Source: Enterococcus larvae (GTDB lineage: Bacteria > Bacillota > Bacilli > Lactobacillales > Enterococcaceae). Taken from it: DNA of 64,000 bases. Numbering within the stretch: the stretch's first letter is position 1; every line of letters begins with the position of its first letter. The position numbers and the translations under genes were made by a program. The DNA lies in the NCBI RefSeq assembly GCF_017830045.1, contig NZ_JAEDXU010000010.1, positions 60,636 through 124,635 of the forward strand. Direction: 5' to 3'. A model generated the notes under the pieces. It was not told where the DNA came from and searched no databases. It saw only the letters and a list, made by a program, of their open reading frames with translations. Positions 34,056 through 41,770 of the stretch are shown piece by piece.

Positions 34056-34093
34056 TCACGATGACTGCCAGAAACTCATCGCTTGATTCGGTG

Positions 34094-34480
34094 CTAGATA
34101 TTTAAAGCCAGCTTTACTTTTTCTAGCAGATCTAGCAATTCTGAATCATCAGGATTCTTTTCTATCTCGGTTTTTACATTTCGATCTAAATAGCTATAAA
34201 AAGTTTCAAAATCTAAATATGCTAACTGCTCTACTTCGACAGCAGGAGCCCCTAATTCTACTAGAACATGCTTATCATCTAATGGTAAGGGCAGTTGAGC
34301 CATATCATAATCATCTAAATCCGATTGAAAAGAAACAAAAACTATTTCTTGACCATAACCTTCTTTATTTGCAAACAGTTTTAGAGCCTTGCTCAATTTA
34401 CTATTGATTACTGAAAAATATGTTTGCATTAATTGATCAATTTCGCTTTTAAGCGTCAGTACTTCAAAATTTTCTGTCAT
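34094..34480 (-). CDS. Immunity protein, CdiI-like, copy 2 (orphan)
   Basis: A 128-aa paralogue of the protein at 32949-33338. The last 85 residues are nearly identical while the N-terminal 40 differ, as expected if the part facing the toxin has been exchanged. ATG at 34480 is chosen, with GGATGG four bases upstream; TTG codons further up are alternatives. No complete toxin gene precedes it. Immunity function is inferred from context and from the resemblance to CdiI-type proteins. Confidence 0.7.
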   Translation of the reverse strand: MTENFEVLTLKSEIDQLMQTYFSVINSKLSKALKLFANKEGYGQEIVFVSFQSDLDDYDMAQLPLPLDDKHVLVELGAPAVEVEQLAYLDFETFYSYLDRNVKTEIEKNPDDSELLDLLEKVKLALNI

Positions 34481-34523
34481 GTTACCATCCAACTCCAACC
34501 AGATTATAAAGTGTCGTTTTCCA

Positions 34524-34919
34524 TTACATTTGCTTATCCAGTTTATAGTTTTTAATCCAATTAAGTGTTTCTCTTTTATTCATAATTAGTTTGATAAAAT
34601 TTTCTTCCTCGAATTGAACTCGAGTATCTTTTATATTGACACCATGAATTTCACTTAATAAATCAATTATCATTACTTTTCCTTTTGAACTAGATAATAA
34701 ATATTGATTACCTTCTAAAAATATACCCTCATATCGGCTTCCCTCGTACAGCTCATCATTAAAATTAGTCTTCTTACTATTATCATCAGAAACTACAAAA
34801 TCTATTGTTTCCTGTAAATTATCTTCATCCATCTCTGAAAGTAAAAAATCCTCTAGTTTAAATAGTTGCTGTTGTTCACATGATTGTATGATATCTGCTA
34901 TTTTTTTATCACTTATTAT
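34524..34919 (-). CDS. Putative immunity protein, apparent AUA start, 131 aa
   Basis: An unrecognised small acidic protein. The first ATG (34832) would give 102 aa, but the frame stays open 29 codons further. It then meets a perfect AGGAGG (34925-34930) placed five bases before an ATA codon at 34919 (protein: IISDKKIADIIQSCEQQQLF). No ATG, GTG or TTG lies at the right distance. Either translation begins at AUA or a former ATG has mutated. It follows a toxin-tip remnant and the barstar gene, which suggests an orphan immunity gene. Confidence 0.6.
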   Translation of the reverse strand: MISDKKIADIIQSCEQQQLFKLEDFLLSEMDEDNLQETIDFVVSDDNSKKTNFNDELYEGSRYEGIFLEGNQYLLSSSKGKVMIIDLLSEIHGVNIKDTRVQFEEENFIKLIMNKRETLNWIKNYKLDKQM

Positions 34920-34932
34920 GCTTACCTCCTAT

Positions 34933-35094
34933 TTAAGGTTTTGGAACAGAATATAGGTAATTATCCAAAACTAGAAATGATAAAAAAGTCAAACGCAGAG
35001 AACGCAGATCTCCACGTTTGGCTCTCTTTGAATTTTTTGTAAGTGGCGGCGAGCCACTTACTATCTTACTACCCTTGCCAGAGACAAGTAGGAA
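34933..35094 (-). pseudogene. Toxin tip remnant between barstar gene and next immunity gene
   Basis: 53 codons open without a start, from SGKGSKIVSGSPPLTKN to VLDNYLYSVPKP and TAA, placed directly before AGGAGG of the next gene. It contains the hairpin GTAAGTGGC/GCCACTTAC. The SGK-x-SK junction resembles that of the remnant near 33540. Confidence 0.55.
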
Positions 35095-35104
35095 CTACAG
35101 ATAT

Positions 35105-35404
35105 TTATTTGTAGGAGATGTTTACTTTCCAGTTATCTCCAGGCATTTCTTTGTTGTAGTCATCTAGTAATTCTTTTAAAAGAGCAGAATCTTCAGGTAA
35201 ATTTCCTTCTAAATCCATCCAATTTTCAAATACTATATTTTTTGGCATTGCTACTAATCCAGTTATAGCATCCCAAAAAGCATCCCAATTTTTCCCATAA
35301 AAATCTGGGAAATCTAGACTTTCTTTCAGTACCATGTGCAGTTGTTTAGCTGTTTGTATGCCTTTTACATCAATAACTGTTTGTTCTTTTCTTGATTCTT
35401 CCAT
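35105..35404 (-). CDS. Barstar-family immunity protein
   Basis: A 99-aa inhibitor expected to bind and block the barnase-like tip of the upstream toxin. It shows the barstar core FYGKNWDAFWDAITGLV (about residues 35-51) and helical C-terminal LLKELLDDYNKE. GGAG lies before the ATG. It starts 12 bp after the toxin gene ends, in the same transcript. The pairing of barnase-like tip and barstar-like neighbour supports both calls. Confidence 0.92.
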   Translation of the reverse strand: MEESRKEQTVIDVKGIQTAKQLHMVLKESLDFPDFYGKNWDAFWDAITGLVAMPKNIVFENWMDLEGNLPEDSALLKELLDDYNKEMPGDNWKVNISYK

Positions 35405-35416
35405 GTCTATTCTCCT

Positions 35417-36895
35417 TTATGGTAAGTATGTTCCGATAAAATGAACTGTTTCATAATGATCAGTAGTTATATATAATAACCCATCATTAGAATATAGCAA
35501 TCTTGTTCCAGGTTGTTTTGCCCGAGACATTGTTCCGATGAGTCCTACATCAGCTTCATGCCAAATTCTACCAGGATTTTCTGGTAAAATTTTGGTTTTA
35601 TTTTTATAAATTCCACCACCAATTTGACCTCCATGTACATAATTTTCTAATGCTTTTCCTGATTCCCAACCAGCGAGTCTCGCAGCATTATGATCAAGGT
35701 AATTACTTGGTAAGTTACCAGTCTGTCTGAGACTATCTACTAATGGATTTGCTTTTTCTGTTGTGCTTAAAATGTCTTTATATTTTTCATAGCTGACTAT
35801 ATTATTGGCACCACTAGCAACTTTTCCAGCATCCACCACATCATCAGCAATCTCCACTTTTTTGACCACTTTGGCTGCCGCATGTGCTTCTTTCAATGCT
35901 TCCCAGCTGGCTGAAGATAACTTGATCGCATCCATCGTTGTATCGCCATTTTTCAGCAGCTTCGCTGTTTTTATCAGCGCTTCGATCTCATCAGCCGGCA
36001 AGATGCTCATCAAAAGAAAAATACTGGCAGCTGATTTTTGCACAGTACTTGACTCGCTATCTAGTAGTACTTCCACATCATCCAAATTTAGCCAAATTTT
36101 AATGATCTCCGGTCCCAACTCTTTCAGCATATCCCAATTCTTGTGTGTAATCAACCAGTTGTATTCCGCTGTCTTTTCTGGATCTTGTACCCCATTCTTC
36201 AAGACAACAACGCCATCTGCGAATTCTAATATCTCGTAGCGATCCTTTGGCGCAGTATCGTTCCTTTTTTTCAATGTTTGATACCAAGCCGCAGAAGTAT
36301 AGTCTACCAACTTGAACCCATCTTTTCCTCCGGTGAAGTTCCCAGATGATCCTAAAAAATCGATGCCGCTTTTTACTGCCTGTAATGTGGTACACAATCC
36401 GGAGAAATCACCGGCATGAGCGCTTTCAAATGCCTGATATTTTTCTAAAACGGCAATTTCAGAAGCCGTCTCCACCATCGTGTTTTCCTGAAACCAGTTG
36501 CCAATAAAAGGAATATCCTTAAAGGCTGCCGCTAAAGCTTCATTGATCTCATTTCTCTTTAGCTGTTCTTGCCGCAGCTGGTTGCGGAGTTCTTCCAGCT
36601 TGTCTGTATCCAATCGATTTTTTGCAGCGCCAACTGATCCGACGAAATCATTTAGATAGCTGGATAAGGCATCATCTACATCGTATAGTGCATTGTAAAT
36701 GCCGCTGGCAACTTCTTCATAGGGAGAAAAATAGGCTCTGGCAGAATCCCAACTATCCCCAGTCAGTTTCCCCGAACTGTCTTGGAAGGTTTGATTGGCT
36801 ACAGTAAAGGCAGTAAATTGCGTGACGACCCCTCGGCGCAGCCGCTTTACTTCAGCGGATACCGTCTGCAGTTCACTGTAGTCAATTTTGGGCAT
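35417..36895 (-). CDS. LXG-domain toxin with C-terminal barnase-like RNase
   Basis: A 492-aa polymorphic toxin of the kind exported by type VIIb secretion to kill neighbouring bacteria. ATG at 36895 has AGGAGG six bases upstream. Residues 1-200 form the helical LXG domain (MPKIDYSELQTVSAEVKRL, with SGKLTGDSWDSARAYF). A middle region follows. Residues about 390-492 match barnase throughout: GNLPSNYLDHNAARLAGW, GGQIGGGIY, GRIWHEADVGL (general base Glu), GTRLLYSNDGLLY (Arg) and TTDHYETVHF (catalytic His). All catalytic positions are kept, so it is probably active. No secretion machinery gene is in the window. Confidence 0.93.
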   Translation of the reverse strand: MPKIDYSELQTVSAEVKRLRRGVVTQFTAFTVANQTFQDSSGKLTGDSWDSARAYFSPYEEVASGIYNALYDVDDALSSYLNDFVGSVGAAKNRLDTDKLEELRNQLRQEQLKRNEINEALAAAFKDIPFIGNWFQENTMVETASEIAVLEKYQAFESAHAGDFSGLCTTLQAVKSGIDFLGSSGNFTGGKDGFKLVDYTSAAWYQTLKKRNDTAPKDRYEILEFADGVVVLKNGVQDPEKTAEYNWLITHKNWDMLKELGPEIIKIWLNLDDVEVLLDSESSTVQKSAASIFLLMSILPADEIEALIKTAKLLKNGDTTMDAIKLSSASWEALKEAHAAAKVVKKVEIADDVVDAGKVASGANNIVSYEKYKDILSTTEKANPLVDSLRQTGNLPSNYLDHNAARLAGWESGKALENYVHGGQIGGGIYKNKTKILPENPGRIWHEADVGLIGTMSRAKQPGTRLLYSNDGLLYITTDHYETVHFIGTYLP

Positions 36896-37241
36896 GTTCT
36901 TCCTCCTTGGCTTGTGAAACTCTCCATTCAGACCAAGCCTCTTCCGTCTCATTTAGGGCTTTCTGCTGCTCCTTAACCATCAGATTCAGCTCTTCCTTGC
37001 CTTCTTCGAAAGTATGCTTGTACCGTTCTTCTTCATGGTAGGCATCCTCTAATCGATAGCGAGCCTCATTTTCAGCTTCTGTCCCTTGGCTATAAAAAAG
37101 AATCTCGTCAAGAATTGCCTGTTCTCGTTTATAACTGGCAAGAGCATCCTGAATAATGCTCTTGGCATTCTCTCGTCTGTTTTTAAGACTAGTGATTTCT
37201 TCTTCATGATGAGCTACCTGCTCTCTAAACTGTCGATCCAT
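36882..37241 (-). CDS. LXG-associated helical protein, DUF3958-like
   Basis: A 119-aa, highly charged coiled-coil protein starting MDRQFREQVAHHEEEITSL. ATG at 37241 overlaps the stop of the upstream gene by one base, with GGGAGG upstream; the longer frame is unsupported. Its end overlaps the toxin start by 14 bases. Small helical partners of this kind (Lap proteins) bind the LXG domain and help target it to the secretion apparatus; assignment to DUF3958 is by composition, size and position. Confidence 0.75.
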   Translation of the reverse strand: MDRQFREQVAHHEEEITSLKNRRENAKSIIQDALASYKREQAILDEILFYSQGTEAENEARYRLEDAYHEEERYKHTFEEGKEELNLMVKEQQKALNETEEAWSEWRVSQAKEEEHAQN

Positions 37242-37507
37242 TAAGAACCTCCCTGAGCAAGCTTCTGATCTGTTTCTTGAATGTAAGTATGAATTTTTGT
37301 TAAATTTTGTACATCTGTTTTGGCGGTACTCTGGAAGGTTTGTACAGAGGTATCTAGATACGCCAAACATAAGATCAAGCCGTTCATCGCCGTACTGTCA
37401 GAGTAGCTGATGGATTCTTTACAAGAAAAAGACAGTCCGCTTAAGCTTGAGTTGAAGCCAGAAGTGACCGAAGTCACTGTACCGTTATCCGTACTTACCT
37501 TAGTCAT
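37241..37507 (-). CDS. LXG-associated WXG100-like protein, DUF3130/TIGR04197-like
   Basis: An 88-aa protein, first gene of the LXG operon. It has no signal peptide, is predicted to be helical, and has a Ser/Thr-rich N-terminus with SGFNSSLSGLSF. It fits the small Esx-like Lap1 partners that precede LXG toxins. The three genes overlap or abut, so they are translated together. Family assignment rests on size, composition and operon position. Confidence 0.7.
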   Translation of the reverse strand: MTKVSTDNGTVTSVTSGFNSSLSGLSFSCKESISYSDSTAMNGLILCLAYLDTSVQTFQSTAKTDVQNLTKIHTYIQETDQKLAQGGS

Positions 37508-37921
37508 AAATTACCACCACCAGCCTTCTATTTTCACGCATTTTCATCATTGGTTCATTTCTCCTTTTTTTCACGGGCTCTTTCTCATAAACCCACATAC
37601 TAACCATTACTTTTGTACTTTTAAAATTTATTTTTATCACTTGTTTCCTCCTTTTTGTCCCAAAACACTAACCCTAACCAAAATGCTATCACAATATTAA
37701 AATTCAATTCAACATATAATTAGAAAATAATAATAAAATAGATTTTTTCACCACCTGCCTTTCTCTCAAAAACCTGACTAGCTTGCTGTGGCTGCAAGCT
37801 CAATCAGTCACTATATTTAGAAGTATCTTCTATGCCATTTTTCTGCTCTGCAATAATCAAATAGTAAAACCATCATTCATTACAACTGTTTTTTAATTCG
37901 TCAGAAAATTCTAAAAATCTG
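37508..37921. other. Gene-free spacer with one hairpin
   Basis: AT-rich DNA upstream of the LXG operon, without a coding region. AGCTTGC-N7-GCAAGCT at 37780-37800, flanked by TGACT/AGTCA, is the only clear structure; it has no T-run. The LXG promoter could not be placed with confidence. Confidence 0.5.
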
Positions 37922-37950
37922 TTGACATTTTTTCCTCGTCTGTATATACT
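37922..37950 (+). promoter_or_regulatory. Strong promoter of the attenuated ABC importer
   Basis: TTGACA (37922-37927), 17 bases, TATACT (37945-37950). It lies 33 bases before the leader peptide start codon and about 315 bases before the first transporter gene. Confidence 0.85.
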
Positions 37951-37983
37951 AGGAACAATTCAATCATGCGAAGGAGAATTCCT

Positions 37984-38043
37984 ATGACACATTTATCCAT
38001 TCACGCACAATTGAATAATTACTACTTTAGCTATTTTAGATAG
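37984..38043 (+). CDS. Leader peptide rich in Tyr and Phe codons (19 aa)
   Basis: A small open frame, MTHLSIHAQLNNYYFSYFR, with AAGGAG upstream of ATG and a near-perfect promoter. Five of its last seven residues are Tyr or Phe, encoded in a cluster at 38020-38037. A terminator follows at 38192-38226, before the transporter genes. Ribosome stalling on these codons when charged tRNA-Tyr or tRNA-Phe is scarce would be the sensor of a classic attenuator. The frame and codons are directly visible; the mechanism is inferred. Confidence 0.75.
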   Translation: MTHLSIHAQLNNYYFSYFR

Positions 38044-38226
38044 GTTTGTATTCATACTTCATGGGTACAGACGGACAAACTCGTTTTTGTATCTATGATG
38101 GCTAGAGCACTTTGCTTCGAACAAAACAGCCGCGTAGACGATATTTCTAAGTGGCTATGAAAATAAGAGACGTACTTGATTTGTTCTTATCATCCATTTA
38201 GGCATATTGTCTAAATGGATTTTTTG
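38028..38226 (+). promoter_or_regulatory. Transcription attenuator: competing RNA hairpins
   Basis: The terminator is ATCCATTTAG (38192-38201), nine loop bases, CTAAATGGAT (38211-38220), then TTTTTG. An antiterminator can form when CTAAGTGG (38147-38154) pairs with CCATTTAG (38194-38201), using up the left arm of the terminator. A third pairing, TAGCT and TTAG (38028-38039) with CTAA and GGCTA (38147-38157), would block the antiterminator. It overlaps the Tyr/Phe codons of the leader peptide. Terminator pairing is certain; the alternative pairings are my proposal. Confidence 0.65.
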
Positions 38227-38266
38227 TTTCAATGACAACTCACAAAAGAAAACGGAGGAATAAAAG

Positions 38267-39238
38267 ATGAAAAAGAAATTAATTGGATTAGGCATATTGG
38301 CAACAGCGGCAGTCGTTCTCGGCGCCTGCGGAAATGAAAAGGAAGACAGCGGCAGTAGTGACAGCATTACAATTGGGGTTTTACAGCCGGTTGAACACGG
38401 TTCTTTAGATGCTGCATACGAAGGATTCAAGGAAGGGCTGGCTGAAAACGGCTATAAAGAAGGAGAAAACGTGACCTTCGAATACAGTAACGCTCAAAAT
38501 GATCAATCTCAACTAAAAACAATGAGTGAAAAGCTGGTTAAATCAAAACCGGAGCTGCTTCTTGGAATCGGCACACCAGCAGCGCAGTCTCTTCTAAATG
38601 AAACAACAGAAATTCCGATGGTCGTTACAGCAGTAACTGATTTAGTCGGAGCCAAGCTAGTCAAATCAGATGAAGAGCCTGGTGGAAACGTAACTGGAAC
38701 AACTGACATGGTTTCTATCGAAAAACAAATCGAGTTCCTGCTAAGTATCGTTCCTGATGCAAAAACAATCGGGATTATGTACAACGCCGGAGAAGCAAAC
38801 TCAAAAATCCAAGCCGATCTAGCAGAAGAAGCGTTGAAGAAAGCGGGTGTTGGTGTTAAGGTACTGACTGCCAACTCTACCAACGATGTTCAGCAAGTAA
38901 CAACCAGTCTGGCAAAAGATGTGGATGGTATCTACATCCCTACGGATAATACCTTTGCTTCTGCTTCTGCCGTTATCGGCGACGTAGCTAAGGAACTGAA
39001 AATACCAATCGTTCCTGCTTCTATCGATCAAGTAAAAGAAGGCGGACTAGCAACAATCGGGATCGACTACCATTCATTAGGAAAACAAACTGGTGTGATG
39101 GCAGCGAAAATCCTGAAGGGCGAAGCAGAACCCGCAACAATGCCGGTTGAAAGTGCAAACGAACTGGAATTATATGTCAATGAAGACATGGCTGCTGCTT
39201 TAGGAATCGACCCAGACAGCATTCAAGTACCAAAGTAA
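38267..39238 (+). CDS. ABC importer substrate-binding lipoprotein (TrpX family)
   Basis: A lipoprotein that captures a small ligand, probably an aromatic amino acid, outside the membrane. It has 323 aa with a lipobox VLGACGNE at about residue 20, then an ABC_sub_bind fold (ITIGVLQPVEHGSLDAAYEG, LLLGIGTPAAQSL, VSIEKQIEFL). CGGAGG precedes the ATG. Permease and ATPase genes follow. Related proteins are annotated as tryptophan binding in streptococci. The Tyr/Phe leader upstream here suggests tyrosine or phenylalanine instead. Confidence 0.9.
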   Translation: MKKKLIGLGILATAAVVLGACGNEKEDSGSSDSITIGVLQPVEHGSLDAAYEGFKEGLAENGYKEGENVTFEYSNAQNDQSQLKTMSEKLVKSKPELLLGIGTPAAQSLLNETTEIPMVVTAVTDLVGAKLVKSDEEPGGNVTGTTDMVSIEKQIEFLLSIVPDAKTIGIMYNAGEANSKIQADLAEEALKKAGVGVKVLTANSTNDVQQVTTSLAKDVDGIYIPTDNTFASASAVIGDVAKELKIPIVPASIDQVKEGGLATIGIDYHSLGKQTGVMAAKILKGEAEPATMPVESANELELYVNEDMAAALGIDPDSIQVPK

Positions 39239-39279
39239 ACAACGCTCGCTTAACTTTAATATGAAAACAAAAAAATAGA

Positions 39280-39319
39280 GGGAATAAGCTGACTATCAGA
39301 GTCGTCAGACTTATTTCCC
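39280..39319. repeat. Hairpin between binding protein and permease genes
   Basis: GGGAATAAG-TGAC pairs with GTCA-CTTATTTCCC. It has no T-run. It lies in a 328-bp gap inside an otherwise compact operon and resembles the inner part of the intergenic repeats at 50-55 kb. It may stabilise the upstream message so that more binding protein than permease is made. The rest of the gap shows nothing recognisable. Confidence 0.5.
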
Positions 39320-39566
39320 CTACAAATTCGAATAGACGGTGTTCCAATCGCTGTTTGACATCGAAGGTCGCAGAGAATCTCATAAAGACGTGGTGTTTTA
39401 TGACGAGAATTGAGTACTTTTTAACAAGGCATGCAAAAAGCACTTTCTCAGCTTGAAGCAAAAACCCTAGATGTAAAAACTCCCCAGCTTCGAAAATCGA
39501 AGCAACAGATAGCGAATCATTGGCACACCTCGATACATAAAACTTACTGGAAAGAAGCTGATTTTT

Positions 39567-40505
39567 TTGATAGACATTTTACTTTCTTCAACCTCACAGG
39601 GGCTCTTATGGTCGTTACTGGCTATTGGTGTTTTCCTGACTTACCGTATTCTTGATATTGCCGATTTAACAACAGAAGGCAGCTTCCCTCTCGGTGGAGC
39701 CGTTGCGGCTGTGATTTTGGTAAAAGAACCGGAAACCTGGCCGGATTTTCTTCAACCAATTCTTACAAGCCATCCATTAGTCCTGCCTATTTTTGCTCTT
39801 ATTCTTGCTTTTATCGCAGGCGCACTTGCCGGCTTGGTTTCAGGGATTCTGCATACGAAACTAAAAATCCCTGCCCTATTGGCCGGAATTATCACAATGA
39901 CTGGCTTATATAGTATCAATTCACGGATCATGGGAGCACCAAACATTTCACTTTTAGGTGCAGAAACGATTTTTTCTCAGGCTCAAAGCCTTGGTATCGA
40001 TCGAGTAACTAGCGTGATCATCGTAGGATTGATCGTCGTGATGATCGTGATTGGCTTATTGACCCTGTTCTTCAAAACAGAAATCGGGTTAGCCACTCGT
40101 GCTACCGGAGATAATATTGAAATGAGCCAGGCAAATGGGATCAATACAGACCGAATGAAGATGATCGGCTATATGCTTTCTAACGGCTGCATCGCCTTAG
40201 CCGGCGCATTACTGATTCAAAATAATAACTTTGCAGACTTGAACTCTGGAATCGGGACAATCGTTATTGGACTAGCTTCCATCATCATTGCTGAAGTACT
40301 GCTTAGAAACAGACCACTGTTTTCCCGCATGATCACAATCGTTGTAGGCGCGATCCTTTACCGTTTCATTCTGGCGTTAGTTCTGGAATTCAATGTCGAT
40401 CCGACCGATCTTAAGCTCTTTTCCGCACTGATCCTTGTGCTGTGTCTGTCTTCACCGCTGATCCAGAAAAAAATGAAACTACCTAAAAAGGGAGGCGCTC
40501 GCTAA
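39567..40505 (+). CDS. ABC importer permease (TrpY family)
   Basis: A membrane permease of 312 aa with about eight helices, of the branched-chain/TrpY permease type. It starts at TTG (IDILLSSTSQGLLWSLLAI) with GGAAAG upstream. The segment LDIADLTTEGSFPLGGAVAA is typical of this family. Its stop overlaps the ATG of the ATPase gene by one base. It works with the binding protein at 38267 and the ATPase at 40505. Confidence 0.92.
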   Translation: MIDILLSSTSQGLLWSLLAIGVFLTYRILDIADLTTEGSFPLGGAVAAVILVKEPETWPDFLQPILTSHPLVLPIFALILAFIAGALAGLVSGILHTKLKIPALLAGIITMTGLYSINSRIMGAPNISLLGAETIFSQAQSLGIDRVTSVIIVGLIVVMIVIGLLTLFFKTEIGLATRATGDNIEMSQANGINTDRMKMIGYMLSNGCIALAGALLIQNNNFADLNSGIGTIVIGLASIIIAEVLLRNRPLFSRMITIVVGAILYRFILALVLEFNVDPTDLKLFSALILVLCLSSPLIQKKMKLPKKGGAR

Positions 40506-41308
40506 TGGAAGCTGTACTGACTATCGAAAATTTACATCAATACTTCGAACGAGGAACCGTCAACGAAAACCATGTGTTGAAGGGCATCAACCTGACAATC
40601 AACAAAGGCGAATTCATCACGATCATCGGCGGAAACGGTGCTGGGAAATCAACCCTGTTGAATAGTATCGCCGGAACATTGCCAATAGAAGAAGGCAAGC
40701 TGTTTTTGAATAAAAAGGATATTACTAAGCAAAAGGTCATGACTCGCTCGAAGCAAATCAGTCGTGTCTTCCAAGACCCGAAGATGGGCACTGCTGTCAG
40801 ATTGACCGTGGAGGAAAATATGGCGCTGGCAATGAAGCGTGGGAAAAAGCGCGGCTTAGGCAGCGGCGTTCGTAAAAGTGACCGAGAATTTTTCAAAGAA
40901 CATCTGGCAAAACTAAACCTCAATTTGGAAAATCGGCTGACTGCTGAAATCGGACTGCTTTCCGGCGGACAGCGTCAAGCCATTACTTTATTGATGGCAA
41001 CGTTGATACAACCGGAGCTTATTCTTCTGGATGAGCACACAGCGGCTCTTGACCCTAAAACATCAGCTACAGTTATGGAGCTGACAGATCGTTTGATCAA
41101 AGAGCAGCAATTGACCGCCTTTATGGTTACCCATAATATGGAGGATGCTATTCGTTACGGCAACCGTCTGATCATGCTGCATCAAGGAAATATCGTAGTA
41201 GATGTAGATGCTGAAGCGAAGAAAAATTTGACCGTCAACGAATTGATGGAGCTGTTCCATAAAAACAGTGGTACTGAACTAAAAGATGATCAGCTGCTCT
41301 TAGTTTGA
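40505..41308 (+). CDS. ABC importer ATP-binding protein (TrpZ family)
   Basis: The ATPase subunit of the importer, 267 aa. Walker A is IIGGNGAGKSTLLN (about 40-53), the signature motif is LLSGGQRQAITL, Walker B is LILLDEHTAALDP, and the switch His is in VTHNMEDA. It is translationally coupled to the permease. A terminator follows at 41327. Confidence 0.95.
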   Translation: MEAVLTIENLHQYFERGTVNENHVLKGINLTINKGEFITIIGGNGAGKSTLLNSIAGTLPIEEGKLFLNKKDITKQKVMTRSKQISRVFQDPKMGTAVRLTVEENMALAMKRGKKRGLGSGVRKSDREFFKEHLAKLNLNLENRLTAEIGLLSGGQRQAITLLMATLIQPELILLDEHTAALDPKTSATVMELTDRLIKEQQLTAFMVTHNMEDAIRYGNRLIMLHQGNIVVDVDAEAKKNLTVNELMELFHKNSGTELKDDQLLLV

Positions 41309-41326
41309 TTTTCTTTATGCAAACAA

Positions 41327-41372
41327 AAAAATACGGACAGCTGTTCCAACTGGAACGCTCGTCCGTATTTTT
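41327..41372. terminator. Bidirectional terminator after the ABC operon
   Basis: AAAAATACGGAC-GC-GTTCC pairs with GGAACGC-GTCCGTATTTTT. A-run and T-run serve the convergent ABC operon and Zn-ribbon gene. Confidence 0.9.
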
Positions 41373-41383
41373 ATTTTCAACTA

Positions 41384-41596
41384 TTAGCCACCGATCAAGA
41401 AGTCTAAGACATTCCAGCCGTCTGATGTTTGTCCTCTGTATAGTTCTGTGAAACCGCATTTTGAACAGCTCACCGTAATAAATTTCTTGTTCTGTACATC
41501 AAAGATCTTGGCAAAGTTGCCGCCAGTTGCTTGAAACTGATCTGAAACATAGTGAGTATTTCCACATTTATCACAAACATATTGCTTTCTTTCCAT
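41384..41596 (-). CDS. Small zinc-ribbon protein, 70 aa
   Basis: A predicted nucleic-acid-binding protein of the COG3478 type. It carries CDKCGNTHY near the N-terminus and SCSKCGFTELY at about residue 43, giving a four-Cys zinc site. ATG at 41596 has AGAGGAAG upstream; the longer frame adds 21 unsupported residues. Function is unknown. It stands alone between the importer and birA. Confidence 0.8.
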   Translation of the reverse strand: MERKQYVCDKCGNTHYVSDQFQATGGNFAKIFDVQNKKFITVSCSKCGFTELYRGQTSDGWNVLDFLIGG

Positions 41597-41770
41597 TTTT
41601 GTCTTCCTCTTTTCTGTTGTTGTTGATAAAATTATATCAAAATCAAACGCATTGCACATACATCTAAGGAATGAATTTTCAATAGTATTTCACTATTTTT
41701 GACAGCATCAATCAGAAACGATACGTTTTTAGATTAGGACAACAGACAAAACAACAAAGGACGTGACGAA

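Noticed and set aside
35039..35064. Hairpin GTAAGTGGC/GCCACTTAC as the terminator of the barstar gene
   Set aside because: On the transcribed strand it is followed by A residues, not T, and it lies inside a start-less toxin remnant.
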